From DATACN01 sp038215095 (GTDB lineage: Bacteria > Actinomycetota > Thermoleophilia > Solirubrobacterales > Thermoleophilaceae), in the NCBI GenBank assembly GCA_038215095.1, contig JBBQRG010000119.1, positions 1 to 5,521 on the forward strand: a DNA stretch of 5,521 nucleotides. Reading direction: 5' to 3'. Below, piece after piece: positions 1-5,521 of the stretch. The position numbers and the translations under genes were made by a program. Position 1 is the stretch's first letter. Each line of letters begins with the position of its first letter. The notes beneath the pieces were generated by a model. The model was not told the DNA's origin, did not search any database, and saw nothing but the letters and a program-made list of their open reading frames with translations.

Positions 1-149
1 CGTGGGCGTGGAACGAGATCGGCTTCGGCGGGCCCGCGTATCCGCGCGGCTACGCGCGCCTCGGCCTCGAGATGAGGGAGGCGTGGGAGGGCGACGAGGC
101 GTTCGACCTCGACCCCGTGAAGGACACAGAGGAGCGCGGGCTCGAGTGA
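1..149 (+). CDS. C-terminal end of a gluconate 2-dehydrogenase subunit 3 family protein (partial)
   Basis: Only the last 48 codons are present, read in the frame starting at base 3 and ending at the TGA at 147-149; the start lies left of the window. The visible tail has a W-A-W-N-E-I-G-F-G-G-P-A-Y-P-R-G-Y core followed by an acidic, charged end. I recognise the GFGGPAYPRGY-type stretch from C-termini of the gluconate 2-dehydrogenase subunit 3 family. In characterised complexes this small subunit carries a twin-arginine signal and takes the signal-less flavin subunit across the membrane with it; that N-terminal part cannot be seen here. The gene sits 23 bases before a GMC flavoprotein, the usual partner of this family, which supports the call independently. 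The short recognisable stretch is the main limit: an unrelated protein with a similar tail cannot be excluded. Confidence 0.68.
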   Translation, partial: WAWNEIGFGGPAYPRGYARLGLEMREAWEGDEAFDLDPVKDTEERGLE

Positions 150-172
150 GTCGGCTGTGGCTCTAGGGCGCC

Positions 173-1813
173 GTGCGCCCGAAGGAGAACGACTCGGCGT
201 TCCTGCTCGACGTCCACCGGCGCGGGCTGCCGAACCGCGAGCGCATGTGCCGCTACCGCGACGACGACGAGGTGGACATGGTCATCGTGGGCTGCGGCGC
301 CGGCGGCGGCGTGCTCGCGCAGCGCCTGGCCCGCCGCGGCTGGCGGGTGGTGGTGCTCGAGGCGGGGCCGTTCTGGGATCCCGACGAGGACTGGGTGAGC
401 GACGAGGCCGGCTCGCACGGGCTCTACTGGACCGAGAACCGGATCGTCGGGGGCAAGGACCCGGTGGAGCTCGGCAAGAACAATTCCGGTCGCGGAGTCG
501 GGGGCTCGATGGTGCACTACGCGGGCTATGCGCCGCGCTTCCACCCCTCCGACTTCGAGGTGCGCACGCGTGACGGCGTGGGCGCCGACTGGCCGATCTC
601 CTACTGGGACCTGAAGCCGCACTACGAGCGCCTCGAGGCCGAGCTGCCGGTGGCGGGGCAGGACTGGCCGTGGGGCGATCCGCATTCCTACCCGCACGCC
701 GCGCACCCGATCTCGGGCGGCGCCGAGCGCGCCTCGGCGGGCGCGCGCGAGTACGGGATCGAGATGCGCGTGGGGCCCGTCGCGATCGTCAACGGCACGT
801 TCGGCAACCGCCCGCACTGCATCTACCGCGGCTTCTGCGTCCAGGGCTGCAAGGTGAACGCGAAGGCATCGCCGCTCGTGACGCACGTGCCGGACGCGAT
901 CGAGCACGGGGCGGAGATCCGCGCCGATTCGATGGCCGTGCGCGTGGAGGTGGACGAGTCGGGCTGCGCCACCGGCGTCACATACTTCCACGACGGGCGG
1001 GAGCGGTTCCAGCGCGCCGCGGCGGTGGCCGTCGCCTGCTACTCGATCGAGACGCCGCGGCTCTTGCTCAACTCGACCTCCCCGCGCTTCCCGAACGGGC
1101 TCGCGAACAACGAGGACCAGGTCGGCCGTTACCTGATGGTGCAGGGCGCCCCGCAGACCGCGGCGCGCTTCCCGGAGATGATGGGGATGTACAAGGGCCC
1201 TCCCCCGGAGGTGTCCTCGGAGCAGTTCTACGAGACCGACGAGTCGCGCGGCTTCGCGCGCGGGTTCGCGATCCAGACGGTCGGGCCGCTGCCGATCGAC
1301 TGGGCCGGCCACGTGCTGGCCGAGGGCCACTGGGGCCGTTCGCTGCGCGAGTACATGCGCGACTACAACCACTGGACGATCCTCGGCACGCTGGTCGAGC
1401 TGCTGCCCTCCCCGGAGAACCGCGTGACGCTGGCCGGCCAGGTCGATCGTCACGGCATGCCGATCGCCCGCTTCGACTACACGCAGTCAGACAACGACCG
1501 CAAGAACATCCAGTACGCGAAGGACACGCTCAAGCAGATCTGGGATGGCGCCGAGGCACAGGACACGCTGACGATCGACCGCTATGCACACCTCGTCGGT
1601 GGCTGTCGGATGGGCCCCTCGCCGGAGGAGAGCGTGTGCGACTCCGACCACAGGGCGTGGGGCATCCCCAACCTGTTCATCGCCGACGGCAGCGCGATGC
1701 CGACCCAGGGGAGCGCCAACCCGGCGCTCACCATCATGGCCGCCGCCTCGCGGCTCGCACAGCTGCTGGCAGCTAAGCGCACGGACCCGGCTCGCACGGC
1801 GGCGGCCGCGTGA
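173..1813 (+). CDS. GMC-family FAD-dependent dehydrogenase, probable Fe-S-containing sugar/gluconate dehydrogenase large subunit
   Basis: This 546-residue flavoprotein probably oxidises an alcohol group of a sugar, sugar acid or polyol and passes electrons on. The FAD-binding Rossmann fold starts near residue 35 with V-I-V-G-C-G-A-G-G-G (glycines 40-46) and ends its second strand with VVVLEAG (Glu63, expected to hold the FAD ribose). The GMC C-terminal signature is complete: H-L-V-G-G-C-R-M-G with the probable catalytic His473, then I-A-D-G-S at about 505-509, and S-A-N-P-A-L-T-I with Asn516 in the second active-site position. Cys216, Cys222 and Cys226 form C-x5-C-x3-C, the spacing I recall for the [3Fe-4S] site of bacterial FAD glucose dehydrogenase. 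There is no signal peptide, as expected if it is exported with a subunit 3 partner, which the upstream gene seems to encode. The GTG at 173 is the first possible start after an in-frame TAG at 164-166; its Shine-Dalgarno is weak (AGGGCG, 165-170), so translation may be coupled to the upstream gene. ATG 245 (residue 25) is the alternative. The substrate cannot be told from sequence. Confidence 0.9.
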   Translation: MRPKENDSAFLLDVHRRGLPNRERMCRYRDDDEVDMVIVGCGAGGGVLAQRLARRGWRVVVLEAGPFWDPDEDWVSDEAGSHGLYWTENRIVGGKDPVELGKNNSGRGVGGSMVHYAGYAPRFHPSDFEVRTRDGVGADWPISYWDLKPHYERLEAELPVAGQDWPWGDPHSYPHAAHPISGGAERASAGAREYGIEMRVGPVAIVNGTFGNRPHCIYRGFCVQGCKVNAKASPLVTHVPDAIEHGAEIRADSMAVRVEVDESGCATGVTYFHDGRERFQRAAAVAVACYSIETPRLLLNSTSPRFPNGLANNEDQVGRYLMVQGAPQTAARFPEMMGMYKGPPPEVSSEQFYETDESRGFARGFAIQTVGPLPIDWAGHVLAEGHWGRSLREYMRDYNHWTILGTLVELLPSPENRVTLAGQVDRHGMPIARFDYTQSDNDRKNIQYAKDTLKQIWDGAEAQDTLTIDRYAHLVGGCRMGPSPEESVCDSDHRAWGIPNLFIADGSAMPTQGSANPALTIMAAASRLAQLLAAKRTDPARTAAAA

Positions 1814-1843
1814 ATGGCCTGCGGGGCGCGCAATCAATCGATC

Positions 1844-1849
1844 GAGGAG
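1844..1849 (+). promoter_or_regulatory. Ribosome binding site deciding the SDR start
   Basis: GAGGAG lies 6 bases before the ATG at 1856. It favours that ATG over the in-frame ATG at 1814, which directly follows the GMC stop codon and has no clear Shine-Dalgarno, and over the ATG at 1850, which abuts this site. The 42-base gap holding it (1814-1855) shows no convincing -35/-10 pair or terminator hairpin, so readthrough from the GMC gene is possible. Confidence 0.8.
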
Positions 1850-1855
1850 ATGCTC

Positions 1856-2638
1856 ATGACGGGACGACTGAACGACAAGGTTGCGCTGATCACCGGATCG
1901 GACTCCGGGATCGGGCAGGCGACGGCGATCGAGTTCGCCAAGGAGGGCGCGGACGTGGTGGTGCACTACCTCGAGGACGAAGACGGCGCCGGCCGCACCC
2001 GCCAGGCCGTGGAGGATGCGGGCCGGCGCGCGATCGTCGTGCAGGCGGACATCACGGACGAGCAACGGGTCGAGGCTCTGTTCGCGGCGGCGACCGAGGC
2101 CTTTGGGGCCGTCGACATCCTGATGAACAACGCCGGCGTGGACGCGTCCGGCGCGGAGGTGGCGGATCTCTCCACCGAGGTCTTCGATAACGCGATCAGG
2201 GCCAACTTGTACGGCGCGTTCTTCTGCTGCCGGCGCTACATCCAGCTGCGCAAGCAGGACGGGGGCCACGGCGGCAAGATCATCAACGTGACCTCCGTGC
2301 ACCAGGAGATACCGAATGCCGGCGGAGCCGATTACGACTGCTCGAAGGGAGCGCTGCGCAACCTCACGCACGTACTCGCTCTGGAGCTGGCGCCGCTCCG
2401 GATCAACGTGAACAACCTCGGCCCCGGAATGGTGCTCACGCCGTTCAACCAGGCCGCCATCGACGACCCGGCGCTGCTCGACGAGCAGGTTCAGAGCATC
2501 CCGTGGGGGCGAGCTGCCGAGCCGGAGGAGATCGCCCGTCTGGCGGTTTTCCTCGCTTCTCCCGACAGCGACTACGTGACCGGGTCGACGTACTTCATGG
2601 ACGGCGGACTGATGCAGAACGTCGGCCAGGGCGCATGA
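1856..2638 (+). CDS. SDR-family oxidoreductase, glucose 1-dehydrogenase-like
   Basis: A 260-residue classical short-chain dehydrogenase/reductase, the usual length for the family, likely cytosolic and NAD(P)-dependent. The cofactor motif T-G-S-D-S-G-I-G is at 13-20 and N-N-A-G at 91-94. The catalytic tetrad is Asn117, Ser147, Tyr160 and Lys164 (Y-D-C-S-K). Several segments resemble Bacillus glucose 1-dehydrogenase: the S-V-H-Q-E-I-P stretch after the catalytic serine, R-I-N-V-N-N-L-G-P-G at 182-191, and S-D-Y-V-T-G-S-T-Y-F-M-D-G-G at 238-251. That suggests oxidation of glucose or a related polyol, but SDR substrates are poorly predicted by such resemblance. Position 39, which I recall as an arginine contacting the NADP phosphate in the Bacillus enzyme, is leucine here and is followed by Glu-Asp-Glu, hinting at NAD preference (inference). 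The ATG at 1856 is chosen for its GAGGAG site; longer starts add 2 or 14 unsupported residues. Its stop overlaps the next gene's start (ATGA), so the two are probably translated together. Confidence 0.9.
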   Translation: MTGRLNDKVALITGSDSGIGQATAIEFAKEGADVVVHYLEDEDGAGRTRQAVEDAGRRAIVVQADITDEQRVEALFAAATEAFGAVDILMNNAGVDASGAEVADLSTEVFDNAIRANLYGAFFCCRRYIQLRKQDGGHGGKIINVTSVHQEIPNAGGADYDCSKGALRNLTHVLALELAPLRINVNNLGPGMVLTPFNQAAIDDPALLDEQVQSIPWGRAAEPEEIARLAVFLASPDSDYVTGSTYFMDGGLMQNVGQGA

Positions 2639-3405
2639 TCGGTCGCGCGCCGAGCGAGATCTGGCAGGACAGCCTCGAGGACGGCCAGCGCCGCCTGGAG
2701 CGGTCCGCAAAGGTCCTTGCCGCGACCGCTCTGCTCGGTGGCTTTCATATCGCATTCGGTCTCCTGGCTCTCGTGGTGACCACAGGAGCTTTGGCCACTC
2801 TCATGCCGATCTACCCGGCGCATGTGCTCGGATCGCTGACCTTCGGGATTGGGTTCGTCTTTCTGACCGTCGGCCGCTCGGAGCTCTTCACCGAGAACTT
2901 CCTGATTCCGGTCGCCGCGGTGCTCTCCGGGCACAGCACCAAGCGCTCCGTCGCGCGCCTGTGGGTTATCACGTTCGTGCTGAACCTCGCCGGCCTGGCC
3001 CTCATCGTCCTCCTTGCCAGCATCTCGGGCGTGCTCAAGCCCGAGTCGCTGAAGGCGGCGGGCGACCTGGCCAACAGCCTCGCCGAGCGCGGCCTGTTGG
3101 CGGCTCTTGTGGCCGCCGTCCTCGCCGGAGCGGTGATCACCGTGTTCACCTGGCTGGCCGAGGCGGCCGAGAGCGATCTCACCAGGCTGTTCATCGCGCT
3201 GGCGGTCGGCTTTCTGCTCCTGGCGCCCAGCACCAACCACTCGGTCGTGGGATTCGGCGAGGTCCTCTTCGGGATCGCCGCCGGCACCACGAGCGCCGAC
3301 TGGATCGACCTGGCTCGCAACACCGCCGTCGCGGTAGCGGGCAACGTGGCCGGCGGGGTGCTCCTGGTCGCCTTCGTCCGCAGCATCCAGGCGGAAGCCG
3401 AGTGA
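2635..3405 (+). CDS. Formate/nitrite transporter (FNT) family membrane protein, YfdC-like
   Basis: A 256-residue inner-membrane protein with about six hydrophobic spans: roughly 28-51, 63-80, 107-130, 152-174, 184-199 and 228-248, with short half-helices near 84-97 and 207-217. This is the FNT pentameric channel plan. E-L-F-T-E-N at 83-88 matches the family's first re-entrant loop (Thr86 at the conserved Thr of FocA), and N-H-S-V-V-G-F-G-E at 201-209 carries the central pore histidine (His202). The N-terminal 27 residues are hydrophilic and charged, as in YfdC-type members. Span 4 is alanine-rich and lacks the C-N-x-L-V-C pattern I recall from formate channels, so formate or nitrite should not be assumed as substrate. 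The ATG at 2635 overlaps the SDR stop by 4 bases and its own Shine-Dalgarno is weak (AGGG, 2628-2631), pointing to translational coupling. The open frame extends upstream to 2503, but that part only reads the SDR gene in the wrong frame. The cargo is unknown. Confidence 0.85.
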   Translation: MIGRAPSEIWQDSLEDGQRRLERSAKVLAATALLGGFHIAFGLLALVVTTGALATLMPIYPAHVLGSLTFGIGFVFLTVGRSELFTENFLIPVAAVLSGHSTKRSVARLWVITFVLNLAGLALIVLLASISGVLKPESLKAAGDLANSLAERGLLAALVAAVLAGAVITVFTWLAEAAESDLTRLFIALAVGFLLLAPSTNHSVVGFGEVLFGIAAGTTSADWIDLARNTAVAVAGNVAGGVLLVAFVRSIQAEAE

Positions 3406-4517
3406 CAACCGACCTGCTCAAGATCACGCATGCCGCCGAAAGCTCGCCCGGCTCGTCGCCGGACGACATGCCGATGGAGATGCATCAGCTGCGCAAGCGG
3501 CTGCTCCAAGTCGTGGCGCTGCTCGTGGTCGCCGTGTTGGTGTTCATGCTCGTGCCGGGCCTCGGCGAAGTGCGGAAGCGCCTCGAGTCGGCTTCGCCGG
3601 AGTGGCTGGCGCTGGCGGCCGGGCTGGAGGTGTTGTCGGGCCTGGCATACGTAGTCGCCTTCCGTGCGGCGTTCTGCGCGCGGATGAGTTGGCGTATGAG
3701 CTACCGGATCGGCATGTCGGAGCTCGGCGCCGCCGCGGTGCTTCCGGCCGGAGGCGCCGGCGGTCTGGCCCTAGGCGCCTGGGCACTGCGGCGAAGCGGC
3801 CTGCCGTTCGAGCGCGTCGCCCGCCGCACGGTCGCCTTCTTCCTGATCACGAGCGCGATCAACTTCGTTGCCGTGATCCTCGTCGGCCTGGCGCTCGCGC
3901 TGGGACTCGTGGAAGGGACCGGCAAGCTGCTGTTGACCGTGGGGCCCGTGGTGCTTTCAGCGGGCGCCATCCTCCTCACCGTGGCCGCGCCACGACTGAC
4001 CGACCGGCTGGTCCCTCGCTGGTCCGAGTCCGGCCGTTCGAAGTGGCTGCGCAGGCTGGCACGCGTGCTCGACGCCACGGGCGACGGGATCGGCGAGGCG
4101 GTGGTGCTGCTCCGCGCCGGCGACACACGACTCCTCGCTGGGGCAATCGGCTATCTCGCGTTCGACGTCGCCGTGCTGTCGGCGTGCTTTGGCGCCTTCG
4201 GCGCCGCCCCGCCGATCGCTGGCCTTCTGCTCGCGTACCTCATGGGGCAGCTGGGCGGTCTGATCCCAGTACCCGGCGGGATCGGAGGAACGGAGATCGG
4301 ACTGGTCGGAGCGCTCGTGCTGTACGGCACCCCCGCCGCCACCGCGACGGCCGCCGTCCTGGCCTATCGAGCGATTCTGCTGGTGGTACCGGCAGTCCTG
4401 GGCGGCTGGGCGTTCATCCAACTGAAGCGAAGCCTGCGCGACGAGGCGGCGGCGCGGATCCCGTGCGCGGACGACGACCTTCCCGAGCTCGAGGCAGTCG
4501 CACCGCAGGAGGGCTAG
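3402..4517 (+). CDS. Flippase-like membrane protein (lysylphosphatidylglycerol synthase TM region / UPF0104 family)
   Basis: A 371-residue polytopic membrane protein with a hydrophilic N-terminus (1-30), hydrophobic stretches near 34-52, 68-90, 107-128, 142-168, 174-196, 244-266, 270-288 and 297-340, and an acidic C-terminal tail. The block G-G-L-I-P-V-P-G-G-I-G-G-T-E at 285-298, then a hydrophobic segment ending in A-V-L-A-Y-R-A at 318-324, is the signature of the MprF N-terminal flippase domain family (also AglD and YbhN). Relatives move lipids across or within the membrane. The C-terminal aminoacyl-transferase domain of full MprF is absent, so it should not make lysyl-phosphatidylglycerol by itself. 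GTG 3402 is chosen because it overlaps the FNT stop (GTGA) and has GGAAG at 3393-3397; ATG 3468 or 3480 would remove 22 or 26 hydrophilic residues and remain possible. The frame is open upstream to 2961, but that part lies inside the FNT gene. The next gene starts on the base after its stop. Which lipid it handles is not visible. Confidence 0.82.
   Translation: MTTDLLKITHAAESSPGSSPDDMPMEMHQLRKRLLQVVALLVVAVLVFMLVPGLGEVRKRLESASPEWLALAAGLEVLSGLAYVVAFRAAFCARMSWRMSYRIGMSELGAAAVLPAGGAGGLALGAWALRRSGLPFERVARRTVAFFLITSAINFVAVILVGLALALGLVEGTGKLLLTVGPVVLSAGAILLTVAAPRLTDRLVPRWSESGRSKWLRRLARVLDATGDGIGEAVVLLRAGDTRLLAGAIGYLAFDVAVLSACFGAFGAAPPIAGLLLAYLMGQLGGLIPVPGGIGGTEIGLVGALVLYGTPAATATAAVLAYRAILLVVPAVLGGWAFIQLKRSLRDEAAARIPCADDDLPELEAVAPQEG
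4507..4513 (+). promoter_or_regulatory. Strong ribosome binding site of the GH15 gene
   Basis: AGGAGGG lies inside the last codons of the flippase-like gene, 4 bases before the ATG at 4518. It is the best Shine-Dalgarno match among the starts in this window, suggesting that the GH15 protein is initiated efficiently on its own rather than only by coupling to the gene before it. Confidence 0.8.
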
Positions 4518-5521
4518 ATGGCTGCTATCGACGACTACGGGTTCCTGTCCGACTGTCATTCGGCCGCCCTCGTCGATCGCGCGGGCTCGGTCGACTGGTG
4601 GTGCGTGCCGCGCTTCGACTCCCCGTCGGTGTTCGGACGCCTCCTGGGGGCCGACGCGGGCCACTGGGCGCTGTCCCCTACGGCGCCCTTCAAGGTTGAG
4701 CGTCAGTACGTGCCGTGCACGCTGGTGATAAGGACGGTGTTCACCACCTCGGCCGGCCAGGTGGCAGTTCTCGACGCCCTCGGTCTGGAGACCGGGGCCC
4801 GCGGTCATGAGATCGGGCTGCGCAGTCCTCATGTCCTGCTGCGCCGCATCGAGGGCATCCGCGGTGCCGTGCAGATGGAGACCGAGTTCGCTCCGCGCAT
4901 GGAGTACGGACTGACCGTGCCCCACGTCGCCGGCGGCGCGGACGGAATGGTGGCGCGGGGCGGCCCGGTGCGGCTGGCCCTCGCCGCCCCGGTCGAGCTG
5001 ACGCCGGGGCCTGGCTACGCCACCGGCCGCTTCACCGTCCGTGCCGGTGAGCGCGTGGATCTCCGGCTCGAGTTCGCGCCCTCCAGAGAGGTGGCGAGCC
5101 CGGCCAATCCGGGAGAGCAGGCCACCCTCGATGAGACGATCGCCAGCTGGAAGTCGTGGACAGAGCTGCACGACAGCTACGAGGGCCGCCACGCCGAGGC
5201 GGTGCGCCGCAGCTCGCTGGTGCTGCAAGGGCTCACCTTCCAGCCCTCCGGCGCCGTGGTGGCGGCGGCGACGACGTCGCTCCCCGAGAAGATTGGCGAG
5301 GACCTCAACTTCGACTACCGCTACGCATGGCTGCGCGATCTCAGCCTGACCATTCGCTCGCTGTGGATCGCGGCTTGTCCCGACGAGGCCAACCGGCTAT
5401 TCCGGTGGATCGCGGACGCCAGCGGTCATCTCGGCGACGGTCGCGTGCAGATCATGTACGGCGTGGAGGGCGAGCGCAACCTCGCCGAGCACGAGCTCAC
5501 CCACCTGCCGGGCTTTCGCGA
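4518..5521 (+). CDS. Glycoside hydrolase family 15 protein, glucoamylase/trehalase-like (3' end outside window)
   Basis: The first 334 codons of a protein expected to be about 600 residues long; the reading frame runs off the right edge without a stop. GH15 enzymes are inverting hydrolases that release glucose from alpha-glucans, or in actinobacteria from trehalose. The N-terminal block D-Y-G-F-L-S-D-C-H-S-A-A-L-V-D at 6-20, then G-S-V-D-W-W-C-V-P-R-F-D-S-P at 23-36, is the typical opening of bacterial GH15 proteins and belongs to the beta-sandwich domain (about 1-225). The (alpha/alpha)6 barrel starts near 228, with N-F-D-Y-R-Y-A-W-L-R-D at 264-274 (often N-W-D-Y-R in relatives) and the family block Q-I-M-Y-G-V-E-G-E-R at 311-320. 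The two catalytic glutamates fall beyond the window and cannot be checked. No signal peptide is seen, so it is probably cytosolic, which fits an intracellular trehalose or glycogen-type substrate better than external starch. It is the fourth gene of the tight run; the choice between trehalase and glucoamylase is open. Confidence 0.9.
   Translation, partial: MAAIDDYGFLSDCHSAALVDRAGSVDWWCVPRFDSPSVFGRLLGADAGHWALSPTAPFKVERQYVPCTLVIRTVFTTSAGQVAVLDALGLETGARGHEIGLRSPHVLLRRIEGIRGAVQMETEFAPRMEYGLTVPHVAGGADGMVARGGPVRLALAAPVELTPGPGYATGRFTVRAGERVDLRLEFAPSREVASPANPGEQATLDETIASWKSWTELHDSYEGRHAEAVRRSSLVLQGLTFQPSGAVVAAATTSLPEKIGEDLNFDYRYAWLRDLSLTIRSLWIAACPDEANRLFRWIADASGHLGDGRVQIMYGVEGERNLAEHELTHLPGFR

Noticed and set aside
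50..1453. Long open frame on the minus strand opposite the GMC gene
   Set aside because: It mirrors the codon bias of a GC-rich gene. Its translation is rich in Arg, Ala, His and Val with no recognisable motif, whereas the + strand has full GMC signatures.
670..1776. Second + strand open frame inside the GMC gene
   Set aside because: Its translation is arginine-rich and out of frame with the GMC gene, whose catalytic motifs lie in the other frame.
1831..1845. ATC-containing tetramer repetition and the 8-base palindrome TCGATCGA before the SDR
   Set aside because: Too short to call an operator or a repeat. It merges into the ribosome binding site and could be chance.
2503..2634. Upstream extension of the FNT reading frame into the SDR gene
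   Set aside because: The extension only reads SDR codons in the wrong frame; the ATGA overlap at 2635 gives a normal coupled start.
1487..2755. Long minus-strand open frame spanning the GMC end and the SDR gene
   Set aside because: It crosses two well-supported genes, has no family motif and has the low-complexity composition of an antisense shadow.
2961..3401. Upstream extension of the flippase-like frame into the FNT gene
   Set aside because: The translation there is Arg/Pro/Gly-rich and out of frame with a clear membrane protein; GTG 3402 fits the operon spacing.
3602..4699. Arginine-rich + strand open frame across the flippase-like/GH15 junction
   Set aside because: It overlaps two supported genes in another frame and shows no motif or plausible start context.
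3957..5228. Long minus-strand open frame opposite the flippase-like and GH15 genes
   Set aside because: The + strand shows GH15 and flippase signatures through the same bases. The minus translation is Arg/Gly/Ala/His-rich without motifs.

Overview
The window is GC-rich, and its codons end in G or C throughout. The genes are tightly packed, all on the + strand, with several 4-base stop/start overlaps and a GTG start at two of the five visible starts. The gene content suggests a soil-type high-GC actinobacterium, possibly of the Thermoleophilia/Solirubrobacter kind. That placement is an inference from composition and gene families, not a measured match.

Layout. Bases 1-149 are the 3' end of a gene whose C-terminus resembles the gluconate 2-dehydrogenase subunit 3 family. 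It is followed after 23 bases by a GMC-family FAD dehydrogenase (173-1813) carrying a C-x5-C-x3-C cysteine motif like the [3Fe-4S] site of bacterial FAD glucose dehydrogenases. The pair looks like a small-subunit/catalytic-subunit sugar or polyol dehydrogenase; no cytochrome subunit is visible. A 42-base gap with a good ribosome binding site then leads into a four-gene run with no spacing. It contains a glucose 1-dehydrogenase-like SDR (1856-2638), a YfdC-like formate/nitrite-transporter (FNT) family membrane protein (2635-3405), a flippase-like/UPF0104 membrane protein (3402-4517) and a glycoside hydrolase family 15 protein (4518 to beyond the right edge).

How they may work together. GH15 enzymes release glucose from trehalose or alpha-glucans. 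The SDR resembles enzymes that oxidise glucose to gluconolactone. The GMC plus subunit 3 pair belongs to the group that oxidises glucose, gluconate or related sugars and passes electrons to the respiratory chain. This makes a carbohydrate release-and-oxidation locus plausible. The two membrane proteins in the middle of the run have no obvious place in that pathway and are the most open question. No RNA gene, mobile element, CRISPR array, terminator or long non-coding stretch was seen; the longest gap between genes is 42 bases.
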